41,687 nucleotides of DNA from Burkholderia sp. TSV86 (GCF_001522865.1 NZ_LOWB01000084.1:1-41687), one strand, 5' to 3'. Shown: positions 10,404 to 21,102, counted from the first letter of the stretch. Numbers and translations are program-made. The notes: generated by a model from the letters alone, not told the origin.

Positions 10404-11180
10404 ATGGCGAAGAACCAGCCCCATCCCAGCGACCCCGCGAAGCGGCAAGCCGCCGCCCGGCCCGCCACGCCGGCCCCCGCGCCCGCCAGCCCGCCGCCAC
10501 CCGCCGCGCTGCGTGGCCAGGGGCTGGCCGGGCTCGGCGCGCTGCGCGCCGCGCTCGAGGGTCAAGCCGAGCAACGCGCCCGCGCGCAGGCACAGGCAGC
10601 CCAGGCCGCGCGCGAAGCCGCGGCGGATGCCAATCTATTCCGCCGCGAAATCGGCGACATCCAGCCGCTCGCCGCGCCGCAGCGCGCCGCGGGCAGTCGC
10701 ACGCCGCCCGCTCCCGTGCCAAAACACACGCGGCAGGACGAAGCGGCGGTGCTCGATGCCACGTTGTCCGACGAATTCGATCCCGAGACACTGCTCGACG
10801 CCGACGAATCGCTGTACTACCACCGCCCCGGCCTGAGCCGCGACGTGGTCCGCAAGCTCAGAAGCGGCGCGTGGATCGTCCAGGCGCAGCTCGATCTGCA
10901 TGGCATGCGCCGCGACGAAGCACGCGAGGCGCTCGCCGAATTCATCCGCGAATCCGCGAGGAAGGGGCTGCGCTGCCTGCGCGTGATCCACGGCAAGGGG
11001 CTCGGCTCGATCGGCAAGGAGCCGGTGCTCAAAGGCAAGGTGCGCGCATGGCTCGTGCAGAAAGACGAGGTGATCGCATTCTGCGAAGCGCTCGGCCACG
11101 ACGGCGGCGCGGGCGCGGTGCTCGTGCTGCTGCGGCAGGCTGGCGCGGGCGGCGAGCGAGGGCCGCGTGCCGCATCCTAG
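10404..11180 (+). CDS. Smr-domain protein (MutS2 C-terminal-like nuclease domain)
   Basis: From MAKNQPHPS the protein has 258 residues. The first 120 are rich in Ala, Pro, Gln and Arg and look disordered or helical (ALEGQAEQRARAQAQAAQAA). The Smr domain follows from about residue 160, with the two signature motifs LDLHGMRRDEA and RVIHGKGLGS and the end GAGAVLVLLRQAG. Stand-alone Smr proteins such as E. coli SmrA and SmrB are endonucleases; SmrB cuts mRNA at collided ribosomes. Whether this one does the same is an inference. An in-frame ATG at 10362 is an alternative start. Its last 14 bases overlap the next gene, so the two are probably co-transcribed. Confidence 0.85.
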   Translation: MAKNQPHPSDPAKRQAAARPATPAPAPASPPPPAALRGQGLAGLGALRAALEGQAEQRARAQAQAAQAAREAAADANLFRREIGDIQPLAAPQRAAGSRTPPAPVPKHTRQDEAAVLDATLSDEFDPETLLDADESLYYHRPGLSRDVVRKLRSGAWIVQAQLDLHGMRRDEAREALAEFIRESARKGLRCLRVIHGKGLGSIGKEPVLKGKVRAWLVQKDEVIAFCEALGHDGGAGAVLVLLRQAGAGGERGPRAAS

Positions 11181-11790
11181 GCTGACGCTGGCGATCACCG
11201 TACTCGAGGCGCTTGCCACGCTCGCGTTCGCGATCTCCGGTTTCATCGAGGCCCGCAAGAGCCGGCTCGACTCGGTCGGCACGTTCGTCGTCGCGCTCGC
11301 GACCGCGTTCGGCGGCGGCACCATCCGCGACATCCTGCTCGAGCGCCGGCCCTTCTATTGGGTCGTCCACGACGATTACGTGATCGCCATCTTCGCGATG
11401 GCGATGTTCGCGCCGATCGTGCTGCGGATGATGTCGCGGCTGTCGGCCGAGCGTGCGCTGCTCATCGTCGATGCGGTCGGGCTTGGCATCTTCAGCATCT
11501 CGGGCACGTCGATCGCGCTCGACGCCGGAATGCCGCGCTTCATCGCCGCGATGATGGGCGTGACCACCGGCGTCGCGGGCGGCATTCTGCGCGACGTGCT
11601 GTGCAACGACATCCCGCTGATCCTGCGCGACTCGCGCCCGTATGCAACCTGCGCGTTCGTCGGCTGCTGGTTCTATCTGCTGCTCGTGTGGCTGAAGCTC
11701 GATTCGGTCTACAGCGTGCTCGCCGCCACCGCGTTCATCCTCGCCGCGCGGCTCGTCACCTATAAACTCGACATCCGGTTGCCGCACTGA
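11167..11790 (+). CDS. TRIC/UPF0126-family membrane protein (YicG-like)
   Basis: This is a predicted inner-membrane protein of 207 residues with about seven hydrophobic segments. It has the two internal repeats of the family, each with a glycine-rich hinge followed by an RD pair: ALATAFGGGTIRDILLERRP and MGVTTGVAGGILRDVLCNDI. Bacterial relatives form trimeric monovalent-cation channels like animal TRIC channels; the physiological role is not settled. The start is a GTG at 11167 inside the end of the Smr gene, and no better start is visible before the first membrane segment. A hairpin terminator follows at 11811. Confidence 0.88.
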   Translation: MPHPRLTLAITVLEALATLAFAISGFIEARKSRLDSVGTFVVALATAFGGGTIRDILLERRPFYWVVHDDYVIAIFAMAMFAPIVLRMMSRLSAERALLIVDAVGLGIFSISGTSIALDAGMPRFIAAMMGVTTGVAGGILRDVLCNDIPLILRDSRPYATCAFVGCWFYLLLVWLKLDSVYSVLAATAFILAARLVTYKLDIRLPH

Positions 11791-11810
11791 GCCGCGCACC
11801 CGAAAACGCA

Positions 11811-11845
11811 AAGGGCCGTTCGTTCCTGCCGGAACAACGGCCCTT
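11811..11845. terminator. Bidirectional terminator between the TRIC gene and the sugar transporter operon
   Basis: AAGGGCCGTT (11811-11820) pairs with AACGGCCCTT (11836-11845), with an inner GTTCC/GGAAC stem. A-rich sequence lies to the left and the stem itself ends in TT, so it can serve both converging transcripts. Confidence 0.75.
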
Positions 11846-11895
11846 CGTCATGGACGCAGGCTGACCTCGCGCGGCACGGCGGCGCCGCGCGCGCG

Positions 11896-13014
<1,119 letters not shown>

Positions 13015-13102
13015 GCTGTGAATCCTCTGTCTTCAGTGCGGCGCGCGCGCCGCGTCGTGTCTCGTAATCCCGTATCGCCGCGCGGCGCCGGCCGCGCCCG
13101 CG

Positions 13103-13960
13103 TCATCCCTTTACCGCACCCGCCGTCAGCCCGCGCACGAAGTAGCGCCCGGCCAGCACGTAGACGAGCAGCGTCGGCAGCGCGGCGATGATCGCGCCCG
13201 CCATGTCGACGTTGTATTCCTTCACGCCCGTCGACGTGTTGACGAGGTTGTTCAGCGCGACCGTGATCGGCATCGAATCGACGCCGGAGAACACGATGCC
13301 GAACAGGAAATCGTTCCAGATCTGCGTGAACTGCCAGATCACGCACACCATGAAAATCGGCAGCGACACCGGCAGCAGGATCTTCGTGAAGATCGTGAAG
13401 AAGCCCGCGCCGTCGATGCGCGCGGCCTTCACCAGCTCGGCCGGCACGCTCACGTAGAAATTGCGGAAGAACATCGTCGTGAACGCAATGCCGTAGACGA
13501 CGTGCACGAACACGAGGCCCGGGATCGTGTTCGCCATCCCGAAGTAGCCCTCCAGGCGCGCCATCGGCAGCAGGATCACCTGGAACGGGATGAAGCAGCC
13601 GACGAGCAGCATCGTGAAGAATGCATCCGCGCCGCGAAAGCGCCAGTGCGTGAGCACGTAGCCGTTGAATGCGCCGATCAGCGACGAGATCAGCACGGCC
13701 GGAATCACCATCTTGAGCGAGTTGAAGAAAAACGGCTTCATCCCGTCGCAGCGCACGCCGGTACACGCCTCGCTCCACGCCTTGACCCACGGAGCGATCG
13801 TCCAGTTGGACGGCGGCGTGAGCAGATTGCCGGTGCGCAACTGGTCGAGATCCTTGAACGACGTCGACAGCATCACGTACAGCGGGAACAGGAAGTACAG
13901 CGCGAACAGAATCAGCGCCGCGTAGATCACAGCCCGGCCGATCGTCATCTTAGGCTGCAT
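13103..13960 (-). CDS. gtsC: Sugar ABC transporter permease (GtsC-like)
   Basis: This is an inner-membrane permease of the MalG type, 285 residues with about six membrane segments. The first is AVIYAALILFALYFLFPLYV. The cytoplasmic EAA loop that contacts the ATPase is visible as AELVKAARIDGAGFFTIFTK. The segment EACTGVRCDGMKPFFFNSLK resembles the Pseudomonas glucose permease GtsC. Its start overlaps the end of gtsB by 11 bases, so the two permeases are translationally coupled and probably form a heterodimer. An 88-base gap precedes ugpC. The substrate is inferred from context. Confidence 0.92.
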   Translation of the reverse strand: MQPKMTIGRAVIYAALILFALYFLFPLYVMLSTSFKDLDQLRTGNLLTPPSNWTIAPWVKAWSEACTGVRCDGMKPFFFNSLKMVIPAVLISSLIGAFNGYVLTHWRFRGADAFFTMLLVGCFIPFQVILLPMARLEGYFGMANTIPGLVFVHVVYGIAFTTMFFRNFYVSVPAELVKAARIDGAGFFTIFTKILLPVSLPIFMVCVIWQFTQIWNDFLFGIVFSGVDSMPITVALNNLVNTSTGVKEYNVDMAGAIIAALPTLLVYVLAGRYFVRGLTAGAVKG

Positions 13961-14888
13961 TGCGGGTGCTCCTCGATTCGAGATACATGAGCGGCACGAG
14001 CACTGCGACGACGGTGGCGAGCATCATCACCGACGATGCCGCGCCGACGCCCAGCTGCCCGCGGTTGAACGAATACGTGTACATGAACATCGCGGGCAGC
14101 GACGACGACGTGCCCGGCCCGCCCGCCGTCAGCGCGACGACGAGGTCGAAGGTCTTGATCGTGATGTGACAGAGGATCAGCAGCACCGAGAAGAACACCG
14201 GGCGCATGCTCGGAATCACGATCTTGCGGTAAATCGTGGGCAGCGTCGCGCCGTCGACCTGCGCGGCCTTGAAGATCTCGCCGTCCACGCCGCGCAGCCC
14301 GGCGAGGAACAGCGCCATCACGAAGCCCGTCGATTGCCAGACGGCCGCGATCACGACGCAGAAGATCGCCTTGTCCGGATCGTCGAGCCAGCCGAACGAG
14401 AAGTTCGTGAAACCCCAGTCATGCATCACTTTCTCGAGGCCGAGGCCGGGGTTCAGAATCCACTGCCAAGCCGTGCCGGTGACGATGAACGACAGCGCCA
14501 TCGGATACAGGAACACCGCGCGCAGCGCGCCTTCGTTGCGGATCTGCTGATCGAGCAGGATCGCGAGCAACAGGCCCAGCACGACGCAAATCACGATGAA
14601 CGGAATGCCGAACCAGCCGAGGTTCGCGGCCGAGGTCCACCAGACGTCGTTGCCGAACAAATCGGAATAGCGGCCTAAGCCGTCGAACGTGTAGTTCGGC
14701 AGCAGCCGCGAATTCGTCAGCGACAGATAGCTGGTGATGGCGATGAAGCCATAAATGAACACCAGTGCGATCGCGATGCTGGGCGCGAGCACCAGTTTCG
14801 GAATCCAGCGATCGGCAAGCGCCGACAGCGGCGACGTGCGGCGTGCGGCGGCCGCGCTGGTTCCGTTTCCGCCAAGTGGGGCAGCCAC
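13950..14888 (-). CDS. gtsB: Sugar ABC transporter permease (GtsB-like)
   Basis: This is the MalF-type partner permease, with six or so membrane segments (such as LVLAPSIAIALVFIYGFIAI) and the EAA loop GEIFKAAQVDGATLPTIYRK. I place the start at the GTG at 14888, because AGGAG lies 8 bases upstream (CAGGAGTCGAAACACGTG), giving 312 residues. The frame is open to 15002, but that stretch is Arg/Ala-rich and not conserved-looking. It follows the binding-protein gene after a 160-base spacer containing a hairpin and overlaps gtsC by 11 bases. Confidence 0.92.
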   Translation of the reverse strand: MAAPLGGNGTSAAAARRTSPLSALADRWIPKLVLAPSIAIALVFIYGFIAITSYLSLTNSRLLPNYTFDGLGRYSDLFGNDVWWTSAANLGWFGIPFIVICVVLGLLLAILLDQQIRNEGALRAVFLYPMALSFIVTGTAWQWILNPGLGLEKVMHDWGFTNFSFGWLDDPDKAIFCVVIAAVWQSTGFVMALFLAGLRGVDGEIFKAAQVDGATLPTIYRKIVIPSMRPVFFSVLLILCHITIKTFDLVVALTAGGPGTSSSLPAMFMYTYSFNRGQLGVGAASSVMMLATVVAVLVPLMYLESRSTRNAA

Positions 14889-15003
14889 GTGTTTCGACTC
14901 CTGGAACAAGATCGCCGGCGCCGCGGCGCGACGCCGCGAGCGGACAGCGGATGGGGCGCGAGCCGGCAACCGGCCCGTTTGCAGCACATGCGGCGCGCGC
15001 AAT

Positions 15004-15034
15004 GCCCGGCGCGCTAAGATCCGCGCAACCGGGC
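15004..15034 (-). promoter_or_regulatory. Hairpin between the binding-protein gene and the permease genes
   Basis: GCCCGG (15004-15009) pairs with CCGGGC (15029-15034), and adjacent GCGC tracts can extend the stem. It follows gtsA closely and has no T-run. Such hairpins after binding-protein genes commonly stabilise that part of the message so the binding protein is made in excess; this role is inferred here. Confidence 0.4.
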
Positions 15035-15048
15035 TTGCGCACCGTTCG

Positions 15049-16296
15049 TTACTTCACCTTCGCGGCCTTCGCGAGCGCGGCGACCGCGCTCTTCGCGTCC
15101 TGCTGCGAGTTCATGAACTTCGTCACGACGTCGGTGATCGCGCCTGCGGTGGCGTCGCCCTGAGCCATGCCGTGCGCGAGCGACGGCACATAGCCGCCCG
15201 ACTTGATCGCCGCCTGCCCGTCCGCGTAGGATTTCTTCGCGCAATCGTCGAACTTGTCCATCTTCACGCCCTGGCGCACCGGCACCGACCCCTTCAGCAG
15301 ACTGAACTGCTCCTGGAACGCGGGTGTCATGATCGTCTTCGCCAGCGCGATCTGACCCGGCGTGGCCGCCTTCTGACCCTTCTGCTGGAAGAACACGAAC
15401 GAATCGACGTTGAACGTGTAGGCGTTCGCCGTGCCCGGCACCGCCGCGCAGATGTAATCCTTGCCCGCCTTCTTGCCGGCCGCCTCGAACTCGCCCTTCG
15501 CCCAGTCGCCCATGAACTGCATGCCGGCGCGGCCGTTGATGACCATCGCGGTCGCGAGGTTCCAGTCGCGGCCGTTACGGCCGGAGTCGAAGTAGCTCTG
15601 GATCTTGCGGACCGTGTTGAACACGTCGAGCATTTGCGGGGAGGTCAGCGTAGCCTGGTCGAGATCGACGAGCGCCTTCTTGTAGAACGCCGGGCCCTGC
15701 GACAGCACCACGTCCTCCCACAGCGTCAGATCCTGCCACGGCTGGCCGCCCATCGCGACCGGTTGAATGCCGGCGGCCTTCAGCTTGTCGGCGACCTGGA
15801 AGAACTCGGCCCACGTGGCGGGCGGCTTCGCGCCGACCTTGTCGAGCGCCGCCTTGTTGATGTAGAGCCAGTTCACGCGGTGCACCGAGAACGGCGCCGC
15901 GACGTAATTGCCCTTGTATTTGATGATCTTGTCGATCTCGGCCGGCAGGTTCTGCTTCCAGTCGCCTGCTGCCGCGTTGATGTCGACGAGCACGCCCTGA
16001 TCGGCCCATTCCTGAATCAGCGGCCCCTTGATCTGCGCGGCCGACGGCGCATCGCCGCTGATCACCTTGGTCTTCAGCGCGGTCATCGCCGCGGCGCCCG
16101 CGCCGCCCGCGACCGCGAAATCCTTCCACACGTAGCCCTGCTTTTGCAGATCGTCCTTGAGCACGCCGACGGCCTTCGATTCACCGCCCGACGTCCACCA
16201 ATGCAGCACGGTGACATTCTCGGCCGCTTGCGCCGCGGCGGCGCCGAACATCAGGCCTGCGGCGCACAACGCGCCCATGATCGCGCGAACTTTCAT
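15049..16296 (-). CDS. gtsA: Sugar ABC transporter substrate-binding protein (GtsA-like, probably glucose)
   Basis: This is a periplasmic solute-binding protein of 415 residues. The signal peptide MKVRAIMGALCAAGLMFGAA is followed by AAQAAENV, with cleavage likely after residue 24. The mature protein begins NVTVLHWWTSGGESKAVGVL, the usual start of the glucose/mannose-type family-1 binding proteins. Other typical segments are GGQPWQDLTLWEDVVLS and GRAGMQFMGDWAKGEFEAAG. A very strong ribosome binding site (GGAGGAG) lies 7 bases before the ATG, in keeping with high expression. It heads the transporter operon, transcribed away from zwf. Glucose as ligand is inferred from family resemblance and from the zwf-pgl-glk neighbours. 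Confidence 0.92.
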   Translation of the reverse strand: MKVRAIMGALCAAGLMFGAAAAQAAENVTVLHWWTSGGESKAVGVLKDDLQKQGYVWKDFAVAGGAGAAAMTALKTKVISGDAPSAAQIKGPLIQEWADQGVLVDINAAAGDWKQNLPAEIDKIIKYKGNYVAAPFSVHRVNWLYINKAALDKVGAKPPATWAEFFQVADKLKAAGIQPVAMGGQPWQDLTLWEDVVLSQGPAFYKKALVDLDQATLTSPQMLDVFNTVRKIQSYFDSGRNGRDWNLATAMVINGRAGMQFMGDWAKGEFEAAGKKAGKDYICAAVPGTANAYTFNVDSFVFFQQKGQKAATPGQIALAKTIMTPAFQEQFSLLKGSVPVRQGVKMDKFDDCAKKSYADGQAAIKSGGYVPSLAHGMAQGDATAGAITDVVTKFMNSQQDAKSAVAALAKAAKVK

Positions 16297-16725
16297 CAGT
16301 TATCTCCTCCAGTTTGGGTCATCCACTCGCCGGACTTTCGATCGCGCCGAACGCGCGAAAGCCGGCTTATTGGCTAGGTCGCCGCACACACGACGGCACT
16401 AAACAAACGGCACAGGAAAGAAGACATGGGGAATCGAGCCGCGAACGACGCGCCATACGCGACGCATGGCGTGCGGGCCGATGCCGGCCGCGGGCTCTCA
16501 GAGGCTGAGTGCTGACTCGAGCTTCAACGACTGTCTCCTCCTGGGCTATCCGGTTGCGCTGCCCGACCATTGCCAGGCGTGCACCCCAGGGGCAGCAACG
16601 TGCACATATGCGCATCATCAATGTCCGATACCATCCGACGTGCGGCGTACACCTGCCGCACGCCCCGTCCGAAGTTCGCGCCTCTTCATGCCGTGCGCTT
16701 CTTTTCTTCATTCAGGTGCTACCCC

Positions 16726-16753
16726 TTGCGCCGGATTGTAGTTAAACTACAAT
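16726..16753 (+). promoter_or_regulatory. Putative zwf promoter overlapped by the HexR operator
   Basis: TTGCGC (16726-16731) and TACAAT (16748-16753) are separated by 16 bases. The -35 match is poor and the -10 match is good. The palindrome at 16736-16752 fills the spacer and covers most of the -10 box, so a bound repressor would block RNA polymerase. Confidence 0.45.
16736..16752. promoter_or_regulatory. HexR operator (palindrome TTGTAGTTAAACTACAA)
   Basis: The 17-base palindrome has two 8-base arms around a single A. Its inner 15 bases, TGTAGTTAAACTACA, match every position of the gammaproteobacterial HexR consensus TGTARTWWWAYTACA. HexR represses zwf and Entner-Doudoroff genes and is released by 2-keto-3-deoxy-6-phosphogluconate. 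It lies 79 bases before the zwf ATG. A HexR-like domain is encoded two genes downstream, fused to glucokinase. Direct binding is inferred, not shown. Confidence 0.72.
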
Positions 16754-16830
16754 TCAGTGTCAAAAATATTTTTATCGCACTACGGCCCACGATGCGCGGC
16801 ATCGCGGGCGCCCGAATCCGTGGGAGACAC

Positions 16831-18300
16831 ATGCATACCGACTCGAGCTTCACCTTCGTTCTCTTCGGCGGCACCGGCGATCTGTCGATGCGCAAGATTC
16901 TCCCCGCGCTCTTCGAGGCGCACCGCGCGAACATGCTGGCCGAAGCCGGGCGGATCGTCGCGGTCGCGCGCGGCGCGGCCGATCGCGACGCCTACCTCGG
17001 CTGGGTCGAGGAGCACGTGAAGCCGCACGCGGTCAAAGCGGCCGGCAGCGCGTTCGACGAGACGGCCTGGCGAAGCTTCCTCGAGCGGATCGTCTACGTG
17101 AAGCTCGACGCGAGCCGCGCGGAAGACTACGCGCTGCTGCGCGACGCGGTCAACAAGCTGTCGGGCATCCGCGTGTTCTATCTCGCGACCGGCCCGTCGC
17201 TGTTCGTGCCGATCTGCAACGCGCTTGCCGCGGTGGGCCTCAACGAGGGCGCGCGCATCGTGCTCGAGAAACCGCTCGGCTACGATCTGCGCTCGTCGAA
17301 CGCGATCAACGACGCGGTCGGAGAGATCTTCGCCGAAGAGCAGATTTACCGGATCGACCACTACCTCGGCAAGGAGCCGGTGCAGAACCTGCTCGCGCTG
17401 CGCTTCGGCAATGCCCTTTTCGAGCCGCTGTGGCGCCGCGAATGGGTCGAGAGCATTCAAATCACGATCGCCGAGGAACTGGGCGTCGAGGCGCGCGGCG
17501 ATTTCTACGACAATACCGGCGCGCTGCGCGACATGGTGCAGAACCACCTGCTGCAACTGCTGTCGATCGTCGCGATGGAGCCGCCGCATTCGATGGATTC
17601 CGATTCGGTGCGCGACGAGAAGCTGCGCGTGCTGCGCGCGCTCAAGCCCGTCGATCAGCGCGACATCGGCAAGGTCGCGGTGCGCGGCCAGTACCACGCC
17701 GGCGTGATCAAGGGCGCGCAGGTGCCGGCCTATGCGACCGAACCCGGCGTGAAGCCGGATAGCCAGACCGAGACGTTCGTCGCGCTGAAAGTCGAGATCG
17801 AGAACTGGCGCTGGGCCGGCGTGCCGTTCTTCCTGCGCACCGGCAAGCGCCTGGCCGACCGCGTCGCCGAGATCGTCGTCAACTTCCGGCCGGTACCGCA
17901 CTCCGCGCTCGGGCCCACTGCGCTGCGCGCGGGCGCGAACCGCCTGGTGATCCGGCTGCAGCCGAACGAGTCGATCCGCCTGTACTGCCTCGCGAAACAG
18001 CCGGGCGAAGGGATGAACCTCGCGAGCGTGCACCTCGATCTCGCGTTCGACCAGTTCTTCAAGGAAGGCCAGATGGAGGCGTACCAGCGCCTGCTGCTCG
18101 ACGTGATCAACGGCCGCCTCGCGCTGTTCGTGCGTCGCGACGAGCAGGAGGCCGCGTGGCGCTGGGTCGAGCCGATCCTCAACGAGTGGGCGCGCTCGCT
18201 GAAACCGCCGAAGCCGTATGCAGCCGGCACCTGGGGCCCCGCCGCCGCGAGCGCGATGCTCGCGCAGCACGGCACCTGCTGGCTCGAAGAAGAAAACTGA
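16831..18300 (+). CDS. zwf: Glucose-6-phosphate 1-dehydrogenase
   Basis: This cytoplasmic enzyme oxidises glucose-6-phosphate to 6-phosphoglucono-lactone and makes NADPH, feeding the Entner-Doudoroff and pentose-phosphate routes. The start MHTDSSFTF has GGGAG 4-9 bases upstream; the frame is open far upstream but without conserved sequence. The nucleotide-binding fingerprint is LFGGTGDLSMRKILP (about residues 11-25). The active-site motif is RIDHYLGKEPVQNLLALRFG (about 174-193). The 489 residues fit the family. It is the first gene of zwf-pgl-glk/hexR and is preceded by a HexR-like operator. Confidence 0.97.
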   Translation: MHTDSSFTFVLFGGTGDLSMRKILPALFEAHRANMLAEAGRIVAVARGAADRDAYLGWVEEHVKPHAVKAAGSAFDETAWRSFLERIVYVKLDASRAEDYALLRDAVNKLSGIRVFYLATGPSLFVPICNALAAVGLNEGARIVLEKPLGYDLRSSNAINDAVGEIFAEEQIYRIDHYLGKEPVQNLLALRFGNALFEPLWRREWVESIQITIAEELGVEARGDFYDNTGALRDMVQNHLLQLLSIVAMEPPHSMDSDSVRDEKLRVLRALKPVDQRDIGKVAVRGQYHAGVIKGAQVPAYATEPGVKPDSQTETFVALKVEIENWRWAGVPFFLRTGKRLADRVAEIVVNFRPVPHSALGPTALRAGANRLVIRLQPNESIRLYCLAKQPGEGMNLASVHLDLAFDQFFKEGQMEAYQRLLLDVINGRLALFVRRDEQEAAWRWVEPILNEWARSLKPPKPYAAGTWGPAAASAMLAQHGTCWLEEEN

Positions 18301-18412
18301 TGAATGCGGCGCGGCGGCGCGCGGCTTCGCCGGCCGCCGCCGCGCCGAGCAGCATCGATGCAGCCCCGCACAATTCGATGAATTCAATAAAGACAGTCTG
18401 GATGGAGGAGAA

Positions 18413-19093
18413 GTGATCGAGATTCACGCTTTCGAGACCCCGAGCGCTCAATCCGACGCGCTGGCGCGCGCGGTGGGCGAAGCGCTCGCGGCCGCGCTCG
18501 CGCAGCGCGCGCGCGCGACGCTCGCGGTATCGGGCGGCACGAGCCCGCGGCCGTTCCTGCAAACGTTGTCGAACGCGGCGCTCGACTGGCCGCGCATCGA
18601 CGTGACGCTCGTCGACGACCGTTGGGTTCGCGACACCGACTCGGCCAGCAACGCGAAGCTCGTGCGCGAGACGCTGCTGCAAAACGCCGCCGCCGGCGCG
18701 CGTTTCACGCCGCTGGTGGATACGCGCGAGACACTCGATGCGCGGATCGCGGCGCTCAACGCGAGCGCCGCGCATGCGCTGCCCGACGTCGCCGTGCTCG
18801 GCATGGGCGAGGACGGCCACACCGCGTCGCTGTTCGCCGACGCGCCCGAGTGGGCGCACGCGATCACGACGCCCGAGCGCTTCGTCGCCGTGCATCCGGG
18901 CGCCGCGCCGCATGCGCGCGTGAGCCTGTCGCTCGACGCGCTCAAACACATCGATCGCCTGTTCCTGCTGATCGCAGGCAGCCGCAAGCGCGAGGTGCTC
19001 GAAGCCGCCGCCGCCGCGCCGCAACAGAACGCGATTTCGCAATTGGCCAACGACAAGGGGACAATACTCGATGTCTACTGGTGCGCAAATTAA
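18413..19093 (+). CDS. pgl: 6-phosphogluconolactonase
   Basis: Pgl hydrolyses the lactone produced by Zwf to 6-phosphogluconate. The 226 residues contain the DevB/SOL family motifs [24 protein letters not shown], and [18 protein letters not shown]. The start is a GTG at 18413 ([10 protein letters not shown]), chosen because GGAGGAG lies 4-10 bases upstream; the open frame before it is not Pgl-like. The gene lies 112 bases after zwf and its last 23 bases overlap the start of glk, so the three genes form one operon. Confidence 0.95.
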   Translation: MIEIHAFETPSAQSDALARAVGEALAAALAQRARATLAVSGGTSPRPFLQTLSNAALDWPRIDVTLVDDRWVRDTDSASNAKLVRETLLQNAAAGARFTPLVDTRETLDARIAALNASAAHALPDVAVLGMGEDGHTASLFADAPEWAHAITTPERFVAVHPGAAPHARVSLSLDALKHIDRLFLLIAGSRKREVLEAAAAAPQQNAISQLANDKGTILDVYWCAN

Positions 19094-20996
19094 AGCCGCC
19101 GCCGCGACCCAGCATGCGGACGGCCCGCGCCTGCTGGCCGACGTCGGCGGCACCAACGCGCGCTTCTCGCTCGAAACCGCCGCAGGCGAGATCGAGCAGA
19201 TTCGCGTCTACCCGGTCGCCGACTATCCGACGCTCACCGACGCGATCCGCAAGTATCTGAAGGACGTGAAGATCAACCGCGTGAACCACGCGGCGATCTC
19301 GATCGCGAACCCGGTCGACGGCGATCAGGTGCAGATGACCAATCACGACTGGAGCTTTTCGATCGAGGCGACGCGCCGCGCGCTCGGCTTCGATACGCTG
19401 CTCGTCGTCAACGATTTCACCGCGCTCGCGATGGCGCTACCGGGCCTGACCGACACGCAGCGCCTGCAGGTCGGCGGCGGCACGCGGCGGCAGAACAGCG
19501 TGATCGGCCTGATGGGGCCGGGCACGGGGCTCGGCGTGTCGGGCCTGATTCCGGCCGACGACCGCTGGATCGCGCTCGGCAGCGAAGGCGGCCACGCGTC
19601 GTTCGCGCCGCAGGACGAGCGCGAGGATCTCGTGCTCCAGTACGCACGCAAGAAATTTCAGCACGTGTCGTTCGAGCGCGTGTGCGCGGGCCCCGGCATG
19701 GAGATCGTCTATCGCGCGCTCGCCGCGCGCGACAAGAAACGCATCGCCGCGAGCGTCGACACCGCCGAGATCGTCGAGCGCGCGCACGCGGGCGACGCGC
19801 TCGCGCTCGAAGCGGTCGAATGCTTCTGCGGAATTCTCGGCTCGTTCGCCGGCAGCCTCGCGCTGACGCTCGGCGCGCTCGGCGGCGTCTACATCGGCGG
19901 CGGCGTCGTGCCGAAACTGGGCGAGCTGTTCATGCGCTCGCCGTTTCGCGAACGCTTCGAGGCCAAGGGCCGCTTCGACACCTATCTCGCGAACATCCCG
20001 ACCTATCTGATCACCGCCGACTATCCGGCATTTCTCGGCGTCTCCGCGATTCTCGCCGAGCAGTTGTCGAACCGCTCGGGCAGCGCGTCGTCGGCCGTGT
20101 TCGAGCGCATCAGACAAATGCGCGATGCGCTCACGCCCGCCGAGCGCCGCGTCGCCGATCTCGCGCTCAACCATCCGCGCTCGATCATCAACGATCCGAT
20201 CGTCGATATCGCGCGCAAGGCCGACGTGAGCCAGCCGACCGTGATCCGCTTCTGCCGCTCGCTCGGCTGCCAGGGGCTGTCGGACTTCAAGCTCAAGCTC
20301 GCGACGGGCTTGACGGGCACGATCCCGATGAGCCACAGCCAGGTTCATCTGGGCGACACCGCGACCGATTTCGGCGCGAAGGTGCTCGACAATACCGTAT
20401 CCGCGATCCTGCAGTTGCGCGAGCATCTGAACTTCGGCGACGTCGAGCACGCGATCGATCTTCTGAACAACGCGCGGCGCATCGAGTTCTATGGGCTCGG
20501 CAATTCGAACATCGTCGCGCAGGACGCGCATTACAAGTTCTTCCGCTTCGGCATCCCGACGATCGCATACGGCGATCTGTACATGCAGGCCGCATCGGCT
20601 GCGCTGCTAGGCCAGGGCGACGTGATCGTCGCGGTGTCGAAATCCGGCCGCGCGCCGGAGCTGTTGCGCGTGCTCGACGTCGCGATGCAGGCGGGCGCGA
20701 AAGTGATCGCGATCACGTCGAGCAACACGCCGCTCGCCAAGCGCGCGAACGTCGCGCTCGAAACCGATCACATCGAGATGCGCGAATCGCAGTTGTCGAT
20801 GATCTCGCGAATTCTGCATCTCGTGATCATCGATATCCTCGCGGTCGGCGTCGCGATCCGCCGCGCAACACCCAATGCGGAACTCGCCGGGGCGATGGCG
20901 CGCGCGAAGGCGCATGCGGGCGCGAAGGCAGACGACGAAAGCGCGGACGTGCTCGATTGGCTGAGCCACGGCGCGTCGCCGGTCGCGCGGGACTAG
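19071..20996 (+). CDS. glk: Glucokinase fused to a HexR/RpiR-type transcriptional regulator
   Basis: The 641 residues form two proteins in one. Residues about 20-335 are a bacterial glucokinase, with the phosphate-binding start [14 protein letters not shown] and the motif [12 protein letters not shown], phosphorylating glucose with ATP. Residues about 345-425 are an RpiR helix-turn-helix ([20 protein letters not shown]). Residues about 455-600 are a sugar-phosphate-binding SIS domain ([32 protein letters not shown]), together like HexR. The fusion is known in Burkholderia as bifunctional glucokinase/RpiR regulator. The gene overlaps pgl by 23 bases. A HexR-type operator lies upstream of zwf, which suggests autoregulation of the operon. 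No frameshift separates the halves. A strong terminator follows. Confidence 0.95.
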   Translation: MSTGAQIKAAAATQHADGPRLLADVGGTNARFSLETAAGEIEQIRVYPVADYPTLTDAIRKYLKDVKINRVNHAAISIANPVDGDQVQMTNHDWSFSIEATRRALGFDTLLVVNDFTALAMALPGLTDTQRLQVGGGTRRQNSVIGLMGPGTGLGVSGLIPADDRWIALGSEGGHASFAPQDEREDLVLQYARKKFQHVSFERVCAGPGMEIVYRALAARDKKRIAASVDTAEIVERAHAGDALALEAVECFCGILGSFAGSLALTLGALGGVYIGGGVVPKLGELFMRSPFRERFEAKGRFDTYLANIPTYLITADYPAFLGVSAILAEQLSNRSGSASSAVFERIRQMRDALTPAERRVADLALNHPRSIINDPIVDIARKADVSQPTVIRFCRSLGCQGLSDFKLKLATGLTGTIPMSHSQVHLGDTATDFGAKVLDNTVSAILQLREHLNFGDVEHAIDLLNNARRIEFYGLGNSNIVAQDAHYKFFRFGIPTIAYGDLYMQAASAALLGQGDVIVAVSKSGRAPELLRVLDVAMQAGAKVIAITSSNTPLAKRANVALETDHIEMRESQLSMISRILHLVIIDILAVGVAIRRATPNAELAGAMARAKAHAGAKADDESADVLDWLSHGASPVARD

Positions 20997-21037
20997 CGCG
21001 GCCGCTCGGCGCGACGCGTTGCGCCGAACGCGGAAAA

Positions 21038-21075
21038 AGCGCCGCCGGCATGACCTCCGGCGGCGCTGATTTTTT
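21038..21075 (+). terminator. Intrinsic terminator of the zwf-pgl-glk operon
   Basis: AGCGCCGCCGG (21038-21048) pairs perfectly with CCGGCGGCGCT (21057-21067) around an 8-base loop, followed by GA and six T. It begins 42 bases after the glk stop. Confidence 0.92.
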
Positions 21076-21102
21076 GGATTGCCCGCGGCCCGATGCGAAG
21101 AA

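Larger units (their letters stand above)
16297..16830. other. Divergent control region between the gts operon and zwf
   Basis: This 534-base spacer holds the start signals of two divergent operons. The zwf side has an AT-rich patch (16735-16780), rare in this GC-rich sequence, that carries the HexR-like operator and a likely promoter. I could not identify a clear promoter or a second operator on the gtsA side. Frames open across the region look like chance. Confidence 0.6.
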
